Assembly (NCBI RefSeq): GCF_900110705.1
Contig: NZ_FOEJ01000004.1
Coordinates: forward strand, 186,001-250,000
DNA: 64,000 bases
Reading direction: 5' to 3'
Source of the DNA: Loktanella sp. DSM 29012
Lineage (GTDB): Bacteria > Pseudomonadota > Alphaproteobacteria > Rhodobacterales > Rhodobacteraceae
Shown one piece after another: positions 18,544-28,124 of this stretch. The notes below the pieces were generated by a model. It had not been told where the DNA came from. It made no database searches and saw only the letters and a program-made list of their open reading frames with translations. Every line of letters begins with the position of its first letter. Positions within the stretch are counted from its first letter, which is position 1. The position numbers and the translations under genes were made by a program.

Positions 18544-19656
18544 TCAGGCCGGACGGCCTGTCGCGACCGGGGTAAACGTCATCGTCACGCGGTAACCGTC
18601 ATTCTGCGCTTCGCGGTCCAGCGTGGCCGCGATCTGCTGGGCCGATGCATCCATGATCCGCTGACCCAGGCTGGTCATCGCCGCAACCTCGGACGGGGTG
18701 TCGGTCTTGCCCACGCCATTGTCGGCACAGGACAGCCGGACAGACCCATCCGGTTCGTACTGGAACGAAATGCTGATTTCGCCCGCGCGATTGTCCGGAA
18801 AGGCGTGTTTGATCGCATTGGCGACACATTCGGACAGCACCACGGCGACCGCCGTCGCCTCGGCCGAGGACAACTCGAAATCGGCGATCTTTGATGAGAC
18901 GCGCACGTTTTCCGGGCAGGTCTGCGACAGATGTGCAAGGATTCCGGACAGGAACGGCTGCATCCGGACACGTGTCACGGCGCTGGACTGGTGCAACTCG
19001 CGGTGCAGGGCCACCACGGCGGTCAGACGCCGGTCCACGGCGGCAAAGGCTTCGGTTGCGACGGGGTCAGACACCTTGCTGGCGTAGATCCGGATAAGCG
19101 ACTGCACGGTCTGCAACGAATTCTTGACCCTGTGGTCCATCTCTCCGCGCAGGATTTCCTGATTGCGCAGGGTGCGGCGCAATTCCAGCTGCGACATGAC
19201 CTGATTGGCAAGGGTGCGCAGGGCGGTGCGTTGGAATTCTGTCAGCTTGCGCGGCTTGTCATCCAGAACGCACAGCGTGCCGATCGGCAGGCCCTGCGGT
19301 GTGCGCAACTGCACGCCTGCGTAAAACCGCATCCCGTGCTCTTCGACGATCAGCTGATTGTCCCACGTGCGCGGATCGTTCAGCGTGTCCTCGATCTCCA
19401 GCAGGTCGTCCTGCAGGATCGTGTGGCCACAAATCGCGTTTTGACGGGGGGTACTGTCGGTGTCGGTGCCGACGCTGGCCTTGAACCACTGACGGTCCTT
19501 GTCCAGCAGGGACATCAGGGAAACCGGTGTTTCACAGATACGCGACGCGAGATCGACGATATCGTCGAAATCGGATTCCGTCGGCGTCTCGATCATGTCG
19601 TAGGCGTCAAGCGCGCTCAGGCGTTGATCTTCGTCCGGGTGCAGCGGTGCCTGCAT
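18544..19656 (-). CDS. GAF-domain sensor histidine kinase, HWE/HisKA_2 type
   Basis: This 370-residue soluble kinase has an N-terminal GAF domain (about 20-150; ICETPVSLMSLLDKDRQWFKA, then AICGHTILQDDLLEIEDT). A HisKA_2-type dimerisation segment has the phospho-acceptor motif EMDHRVKNSLQ (His near 174). The HATPase domain follows with N-box VLSECVANAIKHAF and G-box CADNGVGK. No membrane helices are seen. Such kinases in alphaproteobacteria commonly feed the general stress response or light/redox signalling. No response regulator is adjacent, so the partner is unknown. ATG 19656 has AGGA upstream and starts MQAPLHPDEDQRL; the frame extends to 19770 without recognisable sequence. Confidence 0.88.
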   Translation of the reverse strand: MQAPLHPDEDQRLSALDAYDMIETPTESDFDDIVDLASRICETPVSLMSLLDKDRQWFKASVGTDTDSTPRQNAICGHTILQDDLLEIEDTLNDPRTWDNQLIVEEHGMRFYAGVQLRTPQGLPIGTLCVLDDKPRKLTEFQRTALRTLANQVMSQLELRRTLRNQEILRGEMDHRVKNSLQTVQSLIRIYASKVSDPVATEAFAAVDRRLTAVVALHRELHQSSAVTRVRMQPFLSGILAHLSQTCPENVRVSSKIADFELSSAEATAVAVVLSECVANAIKHAFPDNRAGEISISFQYEPDGSVRLSCADNGVGKTDTPSEVAAMTSLGQRIMDASAQQIAATLDREAQNDGYRVTMTFTPVATGRPA

Positions 19657-19773
19657 TGTCTGAATTCCTGTCCACCGGGTCAGCGTACCCATCCCGGCAG
19701 CTTTATTTGACCCCAAGGTCGCATGCAATCCGGCAAGGTCGAAAGCGGCGATGCGCCGCTTTCGACCCATGCG

Positions 19774-21252
19774 TCAGATGGCCGTGCAGATGTATTTCAT
19801 CTCGAGGTAGTCCTCGATGCCGTGATGGCTGCCTTCGCGGCCCAGACCCGATTGCTTGACCCCGCCAAAGGGCGCGACTTCGGTGCTGATGATGCCCGTA
19901 TTCACGCCGACGATGCCGTATTCCAGCGCCTCCTGGACCTTGATCACGCGGCTCAGATCCTTGGCGTAGAAATAGCTGGCCAGACCAAAGATCGTGTCGT
20001 TCGCCATGGCGATGACCTCGTCCTCGTCCTCGAAGGCGAACAGCGGTGCAAAGGGACCGAAGGTTTCCTCGGTGGCGACCTTCATGTCCTGCGTGGCCCC
20101 GGTGACGATGGTGGGTTGGAAAAACTGGCCACCCAATGCGTGCGGCTCACCGCCCAGGATCACCTTGCCGCCCTTTTCGACCGCGTCCTTCATGTGCTCG
20201 CGGACCTTGTCGATGGCCTTGGGTTCGATCAGCGGGCCCAGATCGGTCCCGTCCTTCAGGCCGTCGCCGACCTTCATTGCCGCGACCGCGTCCCGCAGTT
20301 TGCTGGCAAATTCATCATAGACGCCCTTTTGCACGTAGATGCGGTTCGCACAGACGCAGGTCTGACCATTGTTGCGGAACTTGCAGGCGATGGCCCCTTT
20401 GACCGCTTCGTCGATATCGGCGTCGTCAAACACGATGAACGGCGCGTTGCCGCCCAGTTCCATCGAGCATTTCATGACCTGATCGGCGGCCTGTTTCAGC
20501 AGGATGCGACCCACCTCGGTCGATCCGGTAAAGGTCAGTTTGCGCACCGCGTGGTTTTCGCAGAATTCCTTGCCCACGCCAGAGCTGTCGTCGGATGTCA
20601 CGACGCTGAACAGCCCCTTGGGGATGCCTGCCTCTTCGGCCAGTTTGCCCATCGCCAGCGCCGACAGCGGTGTCAGCGACGCGGGGCGCACGACAAAGCC
20701 GCAACCGACGGCCAGCGCCGGGGCAACCTTGCGCGCGATCATCGCGTTGGGGAAATTCCAGGGCGTGATCGCTGCCGCCACACCGATCGGCTGTTTGATC
20801 ACTGTGATGCGCGCGTTTTCCTGATGTGCAGGGATGGTTTCGCCATAGACGCGCTTTGCCTCTTCGCCAAACCATTCCACGAAACCGGCGCCATAGGCGA
20901 CCTCGCCACGGGATTCGGTCAGGGGTTTGCCCTGTTCGGCGGTCATGATGATCGCCAGGTCCTCTTGGTTGGCCATCATCAGGTCATACCATTTGCGCAT
21001 CACGCCTGCGCGGTCCTTGCCGGTGCGTCTCGCCCAGGCGTGCCGTGCGCTGTCGGCCGCCGCGATGGCGGTCGCAACTTCGGCCCGGCTCAGGTCCGGG
21101 ACGGTCGCGATCACGTCGCCGCGGGCGGGGTTTACCACGTCGATGGTCTTGCCGGATGCGGCATCGACCCATTCACCCGCCACATAGGCCTTTTGGCACA
21201 ACAGGTCGGGGCGTTTCAGCTGGGACGCAAGGTCGGTGGTCTGGTCAAGCAT
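19774..21252 (-). CDS. gabD: NAD(P)-dependent succinate-semialdehyde dehydrogenase
   Basis: This 492-residue aldehyde dehydrogenase has the cofactor region ITPWNFPNAMIARKVAPALA and GSTEVGR. The general-base Glu is in MELGGNAP and the nucleophile Cys is near 297 in NNGQTCVCANR. The closing motif KQSGLGREGSHHGIEDYLEMKY is the GabD-type C-terminus. It oxidises succinate semialdehyde to succinate, in 4-aminobutyrate breakdown or a related route. Start 21252 (MLDQTTDL) has AAGGAA upstream. No gabT aminotransferase is adjacent, so the source of the substrate is not given by context. Confidence 0.92.
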   Translation of the reverse strand: MLDQTTDLASQLKRPDLLCQKAYVAGEWVDAASGKTIDVVNPARGDVIATVPDLSRAEVATAIAAADSARHAWARRTGKDRAGVMRKWYDLMMANQEDLAIIMTAEQGKPLTESRGEVAYGAGFVEWFGEEAKRVYGETIPAHQENARITVIKQPIGVAAAITPWNFPNAMIARKVAPALAVGCGFVVRPASLTPLSALAMGKLAEEAGIPKGLFSVVTSDDSSGVGKEFCENHAVRKLTFTGSTEVGRILLKQAADQVMKCSMELGGNAPFIVFDDADIDEAVKGAIACKFRNNGQTCVCANRIYVQKGVYDEFASKLRDAVAAMKVGDGLKDGTDLGPLIEPKAIDKVREHMKDAVEKGGKVILGGEPHALGGQFFQPTIVTGATQDMKVATEETFGPFAPLFAFEDEDEVIAMANDTIFGLASYFYAKDLSRVIKVQEALEYGIVGVNTGIISTEVAPFGGVKQSGLGREGSHHGIEDYLEMKYICTAI

Positions 21253-21363
21253 GGTCGTTCCTTTCGGACGCGCGTTTCGGTTGTCATGCATATAGAGCGC
21301 GCGGTCGGCGGGGGAAACCGGAACTCTGCACGTCGCGCTGATCCGGTGCGCCCCATCGGGCGG

Positions 21364-22326
21364 TTATGTTCCGTGGCGCTGGCCGTAGGTCGGCAGGCTG
21401 TCGCGGGGGTCAGGTGTGGCATGATAGATGCCGCGCGCAATGGCGCGTGCCATCACCGTCGCGGCCGCATGACCCAATAGAGCCGCATCGGTTGCGGGCC
21501 TGTCACCCTGCGACAGCGCAAAGATCAGGTCGCCGTCCATCGGCGTATGGCTGGGGACCAATGCACGGGCGAACCCGTCATGCGCGGCCGTTGCCAGCCG
21601 GGTGCATTGCGCCTGCGTCAGGGCCGCGTCGGTTGCGATGATCCCAAGCGTGGTGTTGCGGCTGGCCCCTTTTACCGCGGGGTAGCCCTGCGGATAGGTC
21701 AAGGCAGGTCCGTGGCCTCCGAATTCTGCGTTGACTTCCCACGGGGCGGCCCAGAAATGCGCGGTCTCGCCCACCGTGGCTGATCCCAGGGCGTTGACCG
21801 CGACCAGCGCCGCTACGGTCGTGCCGTCATCCAGCCGGACAGACGCCTGACCCAGCCCGCCTTTCAGCGTGGCCGTGGTCGCACCGGCCCCCGCGCCGAC
21901 GCTGCCCAGCCCGGCACCATCGCCTGCGGATTCCAACGCCCGCAAGCCCAGTGCTGCATAGGGGTTGACCTCCCACCCCTTGTCCCCGCCGTTCAACAGA
22001 TCGAACAGGATCGCTGCCGGCACGATGGGCACCCGCTGGCCGCCCACGTCGAACCCGCGCCCCGCCGCGCGCAATGCATTGGCAACCCCCGATGCCGCAT
22101 CCAGCCCCAGCGCCGACCCACCCGACAGCACCAGCGCGTCAACGCGTTCGACCAGTTTGTCAGGGGCCAGCAAATCAGTCTCGCGGGTGCCGGGGGCACC
22201 GCCCATGACATGCACGCCGCAGACAAAGGGTGCGGCGGCGGTCACGACCGTTACACCCGACATGATCCGGTCGTCCTGTGCATGTCCGACCCGCAGCCCG
22301 GGCACATCGGTCAGCAGGTTGCGCAC
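21364..22326 (-). CDS. P1 family peptidase (DmpA/BapA-like aminopeptidase)
   Basis: This 320-residue protein has the P1-family N-terminus LLTDVPGLRVGHAQD and the glycine-rich segment VLSGGSALGLDAASGV. The self-processing region GASRNTTLGIIATDA is also present; the Thr after Asn is the likely N-terminal nucleophile created by autocleavage. Family members are L-aminopeptidases, D-esterases or beta-peptidases. It has no signal peptide. Its start lies 2 bases after the stop of the upstream 156-residue gene, so the two are co-transcribed. Confidence 0.9.
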   Translation of the reverse strand: MRNLLTDVPGLRVGHAQDDRIMSGVTVVTAAAPFVCGVHVMGGAPGTRETDLLAPDKLVERVDALVLSGGSALGLDAASGVANALRAAGRGFDVGGQRVPIVPAAILFDLLNGGDKGWEVNPYAALGLRALESAGDGAGLGSVGAGAGATTATLKGGLGQASVRLDDGTTVAALVAVNALGSATVGETAHFWAAPWEVNAEFGGHGPALTYPQGYPAVKGASRNTTLGIIATDAALTQAQCTRLATAAHDGFARALVPSHTPMDGDLIFALSQGDRPATDAALLGHAAATVMARAIARGIYHATPDPRDSLPTYGQRHGT

Positions 22327-22328
22327 CG

Positions 22329-22799
22329 TCAGACCGCCACCGTGATATCGCCGAGGTAGGTGAGGTCGGTCGTGTCATCCAGGGTGTATGGCAGTCCGCC
22401 GAACGCCAGTTCGGTCAGGATGATCAGCGTATTGTCCCCCGCCAGCCGCAACAGTACGTCGTCCACGCCTTCGGGGTCCAGAAATTCCGCCAATCGGTTG
22501 GGGATGTCGTCGTGCACCGCCTCGACCTGTGCGTCGTCGACAAAGGCACCCGACAGTTGCTGGGTCAGGGCGCTGGGCAGTTCCGTGCCCGGCGGCGACA
22601 GGCAAAACGCCTCTGCCGCTGCCTGACTGTCGAAATTCGCTCCGAACAGATGCAAACGCATCTGACCTTGCGGTGGAGGGGCAGGGCGGGTCGGTTGCGC
22701 GATCCGCGTGCTCTCTGACGGGATCAGCCTGGTTGCGTCCCGCAACCCGCGGCGGGCCAGGTATCGCAGCAGTCGATTGAACAGGCCGGACAGCGTCAT
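22329..22799 (-). CDS. Hypothetical protein upstream of the P1 peptidase
   Basis: I do not recognise this 156-residue protein. It starts MTLSGLFNRLLRYLARRGLRD, has a proline-rich linker (QPTRPAPPPQG), then LHLFGANFDSQAAAEAFCLSP, and ends in an acidic, beta-like tail (DDTTDLTYLGDITVAV). No membrane segment is visible. The frame extends to an ATG at 22883, but that region looks non-coding and GGTGGA lies upstream of ATG 22799. It is tightly coupled to the P1 peptidase gene (2-base gap) and may act with it. Upstream is the divergent L,D-transpeptidase gene. Confidence 0.65.
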   Translation of the reverse strand: MTLSGLFNRLLRYLARRGLRDATRLIPSESTRIAQPTRPAPPPQGQMRLHLFGANFDSQAAAEAFCLSPPGTELPSALTQQLSGAFVDDAQVEAVHDDIPNRLAEFLDPEGVDDVLLRLAGDNTLIILTELAFGGLPYTLDDTTDLTYLGDITVAV

Positions 22800-22987
22800 C
22801 TGATCCACCGTTGCATGTTTTTTGGGCAAAAATCGCGTTGCATGGCCTGACAGTGCCGCGCAGGCGCATCCAAGGCAAGCCACCGGGTAAACGACGTGTG
22901 AGGAATTGAAACCCGGCGGCTTGGCGATTTGCCTATCCCGATTGTGATGTTAAAGAGATCAGAAGCTAAAAATTGGTGATTTGGAAA

Positions 22988-23788
22988 ATGAGCGCATATT
23001 CGTCCCTGTCTCGTCGTGCCTTTGGGTCCATGCTGCTGGCATCGACCGCGGCGGCCTGTGCCCCGCGCGTTCCCGAAATGCCGGTGCCTACCGCACCGCA
23101 ATTCCTGCCGGAATACCCCCCCCTGCGCGATGCGGGTTACGACCTGCCGGCGATTCCCATCGAATACACCCAAGGCATCAACCGCCGGATGGAAGGCGTC
23201 TATACCGGCGAGGCACCGCGCGGGTCCATCGACGTCGATCCCTACGCAAAATTCCTGTATCATGTGAAAATGGACGGCACCGCCACGCGTTACCCCGTGG
23301 GCGTCGGCCGTCAGGGCCGCACCCTGTCCGGGCTGGCCACGATTCAGCTGAAAAAGGCCTGGCCGGGCTGGACACCCACCGCAAACATGATCCGCACCGA
23401 ACCCGAGGTGTACAGCGATTTCCGCGGTGGCATCCCCGGCGGCCTGCGCAGCCCGCTGGGCGCGCGCGCCCTGTATATCTACCGGAACGGGCGCGACACC
23501 TTTTACCGTGTGCACGGCACCAACGATCTGGAAAGCATCGGCAATTCCGGTTCCGCCGGCTGTATCCGCATGTTCAACCAGGACATCATCCACCTGTACA
23601 ACAACGTGACGACACCGATGACCATCAATATCCGGTCCGAGGCGGAATCCTTGCGTGTCGACCCCGAGTATTTCAACCGGGGCGTGGAACTGCCGCCCAA
23701 GATCATCAGTGCGGACGAACTGCTGGGACCAGAGGCCGTGTCCTCTGACCGCGAACCGATGCGGGATGAACTCGCCAGCAACTTCTGA
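22988..23788 (+). CDS. Exported L,D-transpeptidase (YkuD domain)
   Basis: This 266-residue protein begins SSLSRRAFGSMLLASTAAACAP, a twin-arginine-like motif followed by a possible lipobox cysteine, so Tat export and perhaps lipid anchoring are inferred. The YkuD domain carries HGTNDLESIGNSGSAGCIRM, with the active-site His and Cys (near 192) of L,D-transpeptidases. It should form 3-3 cross-links in peptidoglycan or attach proteins to it in the periplasm. Weak in-frame TTG and GTG starts lie just upstream; ATG 22988 begins the export signal. It is monocistronic, 188 bases from the divergent gene. Confidence 0.9.
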   Translation: MSAYSSLSRRAFGSMLLASTAAACAPRVPEMPVPTAPQFLPEYPPLRDAGYDLPAIPIEYTQGINRRMEGVYTGEAPRGSIDVDPYAKFLYHVKMDGTATRYPVGVGRQGRTLSGLATIQLKKAWPGWTPTANMIRTEPEVYSDFRGGIPGGLRSPLGARALYIYRNGRDTFYRVHGTNDLESIGNSGSAGCIRMFNQDIIHLYNNVTTPMTINIRSEAESLRVDPEYFNRGVELPPKIISADELLGPEAVSSDREPMRDELASNF

Positions 23789-23929
23789 TTGCGACCCTTC
23801 GGTCACGCCGCCTGACAAAGACGGCGTGACCCGTGCGGCACACTTGGTCCGCGCCCATGCTTTGCCTAACTTATGCCCGACTGGTGGGGCTTGGTGTCCC
23901 TTCGGCGCACACAGGCAGGGGACAAGGGC

Positions 23930-25009
23930 ATGGCGAGTTTCGATCAGCAAATCCAGGACAGTCAGGCGCAAGTCGCGGCCGCGCAATCGCAGATTGCCGA
24001 AATGACCGCACGCATCGAACGCGCGCGTGCCGATCTGGGCAGTGACGTGGCGATTGATCTGGAAAACGCCACGCTGGACGACGTTCACGCCCAGACCGAC
24101 CTGATGAACGCCAATATCGCGGAACTGATCATGGGGCTGGACGATGTGACCGCCGGGTTCAGTCGCGATTTCGACGAGATGCGTACGAAAACCACCACGG
24201 AAAAACTGATCGGCATTTTCTCGCGCGGCAAGGCTGATTCGATGCGCGAGGAACGCATCCGTCAGGCGTCTATCGATGACAAGCTGCAGGACTTGATTTC
24301 CAAATCCGACGTCATCACGCGGCTGCTCAAGGGGCAGCTGACCATGTTGGAGGACCAGAAAACCAAGGTGGACGGGAACCTGCAAGGTACGCTGACAGAG
24401 CGCGAGGCGACCGTGGCCGAACTGGAATCGGTCCGCGCGGAAATCGCAGGCATGGATCCCGCGATCATCACGCTTGAAAACAAGATTGCGGTCGAACAGG
24501 ACACGCAGGCCCGCACCAAACTGGAAAGCGAACTGGCCCAGCTGAACACCCGCTATAACGAACTCGTGCAGGCCGAGCAGGTCCAGCTGGCCAAATCGCA
24601 GACGCTGGAACGCTACATCGAAAAGGGCAAAACCTGGATCGACAGCCTGCAAAACCAGGCGGCGACCCAGATGGTGCTGATCAACAAACTGGAAACCGAC
24701 ACCCGCCAGCGGGTCGTGCTGTATGACGCTTTGTCCAAATCGCTGAAAACCGCGCAGCAACAGGACGTGGCGCACCGAATCAACGAGATCGGCGTGAAAA
24801 CCGACCAAGAGGCGCAGACCGCCATGGCCGCCATCGGGGCCGCAACCAACAACCGGATGGCCGACATGCTGGAGGCACACGGCGATCACATGGTCTTTGC
24901 CCGCGACATTCTGGAACAAAAGGCCAAGGCCGATGAGCGGTTCATGCGCCGCTTTGCCCGGATTGCGGAAAAACACGATTCCAACCGTTACGGGCCGCAG
25001 GACGTCTAG
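23930..25009 (+). CDS. Coiled-coil protein, first gene of a seven-gene array
   Basis: I cannot name this 359-residue protein. It is almost wholly helical: a predicted coiled coil at about 1-45 (FDQQIQDSQAQVAAAQSQIAE), a short KLIGIFSRGKAD segment near 90, then a long coiled coil at about 115-250. It ends in a Gln/Ala-rich region, including LQNQAATQMVLINKLETDT. No membrane helix is visible. The overall plan loosely recalls TelA-type (toxic anion resistance) proteins, but I see no decisive motif. An upstream in-frame start at 23873 gives non-conserved sequence; ATG 23930 (MASFDQQ) follows GGGGACAAGGGC. The next gene starts 6 bases after its stop, so it leads an operon running to 30744. Confidence 0.75.
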   Translation: MASFDQQIQDSQAQVAAAQSQIAEMTARIERARADLGSDVAIDLENATLDDVHAQTDLMNANIAELIMGLDDVTAGFSRDFDEMRTKTTTEKLIGIFSRGKADSMREERIRQASIDDKLQDLISKSDVITRLLKGQLTMLEDQKTKVDGNLQGTLTEREATVAELESVRAEIAGMDPAIITLENKIAVEQDTQARTKLESELAQLNTRYNELVQAEQVQLAKSQTLERYIEKGKTWIDSLQNQAATQMVLINKLETDTRQRVVLYDALSKSLKTAQQQDVAHRINEIGVKTDQEAQTAMAAIGAATNNRMADMLEAHGDHMVFARDILEQKAKADERFMRRFARIAEKHDSNRYGPQDV

Positions 25010-25015
25010 GGCGGC

Positions 25016-26140
25016 ATGTCGGCGATCACGGCACCACTGGACCATTTCAAGCTGGAGGACACGCGCGTCACCCGGCGCTATTTCGCCAAGTTTCACCGCA
25101 TCACGCGGCATCTGACCCGTGTCGCCGCAACCTTGCAGGCCGAAGGCGGGCTGGATCGCGCAGAGATCTGCGCCATCGTCAGCTACCTTGCGGGGCTGAA
25201 CTACAGCTTTACGGCGTTGTCGCACCGTTATCACATGGCAGGCCGTGTGCCCCACGCAGGTCAGCTGACCATCGACCGTATCGAGAGCGGTTTTCCCGTC
25301 CATGCGGAACTGATGGACATGGCCGCCGATGCGGCACGCGCGGCAGCCGACCTTGCGGACATGCCATCCGTGGCAGACCTCAAGGGCGCGATGGTGCGCC
25401 AGATTACCGGCGATCTGGCCATCCCGACGGACCTGCAATTCACCCTCGCGCGGCGGCTTTATCTGGAAGAACTCGCCAAGGGGCGGCTGTTTTTGCCGCG
25501 CAACGATCCGCAATCCGTCTATGTCGCCACCGCCAGCAATGGGCGGCGCCGATTTCTGGTCCATTGGGCCGTCTATGACAGCGAGGTCAATCTGCCCGTC
25601 ATCTATCTGATGGATGTAGAGGACAGTGGCCGCACAGCCCTGCCCAAGGACGACCGCCGCTGGCCGCAGGCCCGCGCGCATCTGATGGCGCAATCCCTGA
25701 CGGGTTTGAAACTGCTGACCATTGCGACCGGATTCGATCAGGATTTCGATGACCTGCATCCCGTCCGCCTGCGCCGGTTCCATATCGGGCCGATGTATTC
25801 GCACGCCTTTACCCGTCAATCGGGGCCCCTGCGCGATGTGCTGGCGGTGGCCAACAGCCCCGAAGGTGACGACTGGGCGCTGGTCTGGACCGAAGAGGAA
25901 CTGGTGACCGACCGGGTAGAGAGCGTGAAATCCGGCTGGTTCGGCACGGTGGAGCGACAGATATTTGCCCAGGACCCCTTTGCCGGCGCGGCGCTGGACC
26001 GGGGTGCAAGCCGGATGGAACGCAGCCTGATCCTGCCCGCGCGACCCTACCAGGCCCTGGCCGACGCACGACCTGTGGGGTTCGCGGACGTGGTGAAATA
26101 CGTGGTCTCTGACGATGGCCGGGTGGTGCGCAGACGGTGA
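25016..26140 (+). CDS. Unknown protein, second gene of the array
   Basis: I do not recognise this 374-residue protein. It is mixed alpha/beta with no membrane helix or signal peptide. Notable stretches are RRYFAKFHRITRHLTRVAAT near the start, RLFLPRNDPQSVYVATASN in the middle and RRFHIGPMYSHAFTRQSGPL near 250. Arg/His-rich segments suggest a nucleic-acid or anionic-ligand interaction, but that is a guess. It begins 6 bases after the coiled-coil gene, with GGGCGGC just before ATG. It ends 49 bases before the AAA+ ATPase, a gap filled by repeat copy 4. Co-occurrence with the ATPase is the main clue to its role. Confidence 0.72.
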   Translation: MSAITAPLDHFKLEDTRVTRRYFAKFHRITRHLTRVAATLQAEGGLDRAEICAIVSYLAGLNYSFTALSHRYHMAGRVPHAGQLTIDRIESGFPVHAELMDMAADAARAAADLADMPSVADLKGAMVRQITGDLAIPTDLQFTLARRLYLEELAKGRLFLPRNDPQSVYVATASNGRRRFLVHWAVYDSEVNLPVIYLMDVEDSGRTALPKDDRRWPQARAHLMAQSLTGLKLLTIATGFDQDFDDLHPVRLRRFHIGPMYSHAFTRQSGPLRDVLAVANSPEGDDWALVWTEEELVTDRVESVKSGWFGTVERQIFAQDPFAGAALDRGASRMERSLILPARPYQALADARPVGFADVVKYVVSDDGRVVRRR

Positions 26141-26148
26141 GTGCGGAT

Positions 26149-26181
26149 GCCTCCGGCGGGAGTATTTTTGGCAAGATGATG
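26149..26181 (+). repeat. Dispersed intergenic element, copy 4 (GGCAAGATGATG type)
   Basis: GCCTCCGGCGGGA followed by GTATTTTTGGCAAGATGATG, ending 8 bases before the AAA+ ATPase start codon on the same strand. This is the reference copy of the second subtype; copy 6 has an identical core. Confidence 0.78.
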
Positions 26182-26189
26182 GACATGAC

Positions 26190-28124
26190 ATGAGCCAGAC
26201 CAGCGATCAGGTGGAGTTGCGCGAAAGCGATATCCGCGCGCAATACGGCGCAGCACTTGCGTTGCTGGACGGGTTCGATCACGCGCCGCGTCTGGCGCAG
26301 GCGGGTCCTGCGACTGCACCGGAACGGTCGGCGGGCATTGGCACGCGGCGGGCGTTCCGGTCCACGACGCCAGGTCTGGTCACGCGCCGTACCGCACCTG
26401 CGGGGGCGGTGTCTTTGCAGGACCGGATCGGGGCGGTCGGTGACGACGCACTGACCACGCCGGTGCAGGCGCAGGTGCTGCAGGCGCTGCGGCGCGCGCT
26501 GGCGATTGCCATGGCTGTGGGCGACCAACTGGCCGACCGCACCGGGCTAACCGCACTCAAGGCCGCAAATCTGAACGGAACCCTGTCCGCCGACCGCCGC
26601 GTCTCATTCGCCCAAGCGCTGGAGGCAGAGGCGCTGGCCGTGCTTTTCGTATTTGGGTCAGCCACCGCACACCTGCTGGCCGATCGCGCAGGCGGCGAAA
26701 CGGTGGATCTGTCGCAGATCGACGAGATTTTGACCGACAACGCGCCCCTCGCCGTGAACGGGGTGCTGTGGGAGCTGGACCGCGATATCGCGTCGCTAGC
26801 CACGTCAGACGCGACGCTGGTGGCGACGGTTCTGGCCTTTGCCGATGCGCTGCAGGATCAGGTAACCGCCCGTGCGGGCAGCGCCGCCGGGCTGGAGGCG
26901 TTTCGTCAGGCATCGTGGCACGTGGCGGCCGATGATTTCGCCCTGCGCGGTTTCACCCCCGCCCGTGCACGGCGCAGCACCCCGCTGACGATGGCGTTCA
27001 AGAAACCCCACGAGGTCATCGGCAATCACATCGCTAAGGCGCAGGCCATGCGGCTGGCCAAGATGCTGATGGCCTATGACTTTGACCGGCGGCTCAATCC
27101 CTTTGCCGAATTGGGCGGTTTCATCTTTACCTTTATGGGGGACGGTGCGCCGGGCACGGGGAAAACCACGCTGATCCAGATGATGGCGGGACTGATTGCA
27201 GGCTATTGCGAAACGGCAGGTTATGCGTTCCGCTACCAGAACCTGTCGACCGAGAATATCGACAGCTATCAGGGCAAATCGGGCCAGAATGCCAAGGCCT
27301 TCGTGGACAACATCCTCGACCCCAATGTCATCGGGTTCGGCACCATCGACGATATCGACCAACTGGCGGGCAAACGCGGTGACCGCCAGTCCAGCGCGGG
27401 GCAGCTGGAAATCACCGCCGTGCTGATGGATGCCTTTGCCGGTGCGGGCACCGTGGTGCGCGGCAACTGCACGTTCGGGCTGTTTTCGAATTTTCCTGAA
27501 AACGTCGACGACGCGCTACGCCAGCGGGCGGGTGCGCGGTTTCTGGTAGATGGGCCGCAAACGCAGCACGATTACATCGACATCCTGCATCTGCTGCTGG
27601 GGAAAAAACATGATATTCCCCTGGGCGACCATGACCTATATGCCGCGCAGGCGATACAGCGCGCCGTCGCCGCCAGCTATGCCAGCCATGCGCGGCCCAA
27701 GGACGCGACCTTGGAAAACGTGTTCGACCGCGTACAGGACCGGATCGGTCCGCTGGACACGATTGCGAAACTCGGCACCTACCTCAAGGCGATCCAGGAG
27801 GCCGACGCCCGTTTCACCGGTCGCGCGATCAAGAACATCACCGATGCGGTCAAGGTGCGCGCGATGGATTTTGAGCTGCCCGACGACTGGATGGAGGACC
27901 CCGAGCTGTTCCTGTTTCAGGACTATGACACGAAAATGGGGATGATCTCGGAGTTGCGCAAACCGATCACGCCGGAAACGGTGTTGCAGGAAATCAACCG
28001 CTACGCCGACAGCGAATTCCGATATGCCGACAAATCCGACGCCGTGGCCATCGACACCGCCGTGCGCGAGATGGAACGCATGGCCGAGGCACGCCGCCGA
28101 TTCGCGGCAGGCGGTGCCGCATGA
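26190..28124 (+). CDS. AAA+ ATPase, third gene of the array
   Basis: This 644-residue protein has an N-terminal helical region of about 290 residues with no known domain. An AAA+ module follows: Walker A GDGAPGTGKTT (about 317-327), Walker B IGFGTIDDID (about 380-389), a sensor-1-like CTFGLFSNFPENVDD and an arginine-finger candidate RQRAGARFLV. The Walker B ends in two aspartates rather than Asp-Glu (TIDDID), which is worth checking for hydrolysis. The C-terminal 200 residues are helical. I chose ATG 26190 (MSQTSDQVEL); an upstream frame from 26115 reads through the repeat. It overlaps the next gene by 4 bases (ATGA). It is probably the motor of the array; its substrate is unknown. Confidence 0.85.
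   Translation: MSQTSDQVELRESDIRAQYGAALALLDGFDHAPRLAQAGPATAPERSAGIGTRRAFRSTTPGLVTRRTAPAGAVSLQDRIGAVGDDALTTPVQAQVLQALRRALAIAMAVGDQLADRTGLTALKAANLNGTLSADRRVSFAQALEAEALAVLFVFGSATAHLLADRAGGETVDLSQIDEILTDNAPLAVNGVLWELDRDIASLATSDATLVATVLAFADALQDQVTARAGSAAGLEAFRQASWHVAADDFALRGFTPARARRSTPLTMAFKKPHEVIGNHIAKAQAMRLAKMLMAYDFDRRLNPFAELGGFIFTFMGDGAPGTGKTTLIQMMAGLIAGYCETAGYAFRYQNLSTENIDSYQGKSGQNAKAFVDNILDPNVIGFGTIDDIDQLAGKRGDRQSSAGQLEITAVLMDAFAGAGTVVRGNCTFGLFSNFPENVDDALRQRAGARFLVDGPQTQHDYIDILHLLLGKKHDIPLGDHDLYAAQAIQRAVAASYASHARPKDATLENVFDRVQDRIGPLDTIAKLGTYLKAIQEADARFTGRAIKNITDAVKVRAMDFELPDDWMEDPELFLFQDYDTKMGMISELRKPITPETVLQEINRYADSEFRYADKSDAVAIDTAVREMERMAEARRRFAAGGAA

Noticed and set aside
22796-26191. Minus-strand open frame of 1131 codons
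   Set aside because: It runs antisense through the L,D-transpeptidase, the coiled-coil gene and the next array gene, is His/Gln/Arg-rich with no domain, and arises from strong GC bias at third codon positions of the real plus-strand genes.
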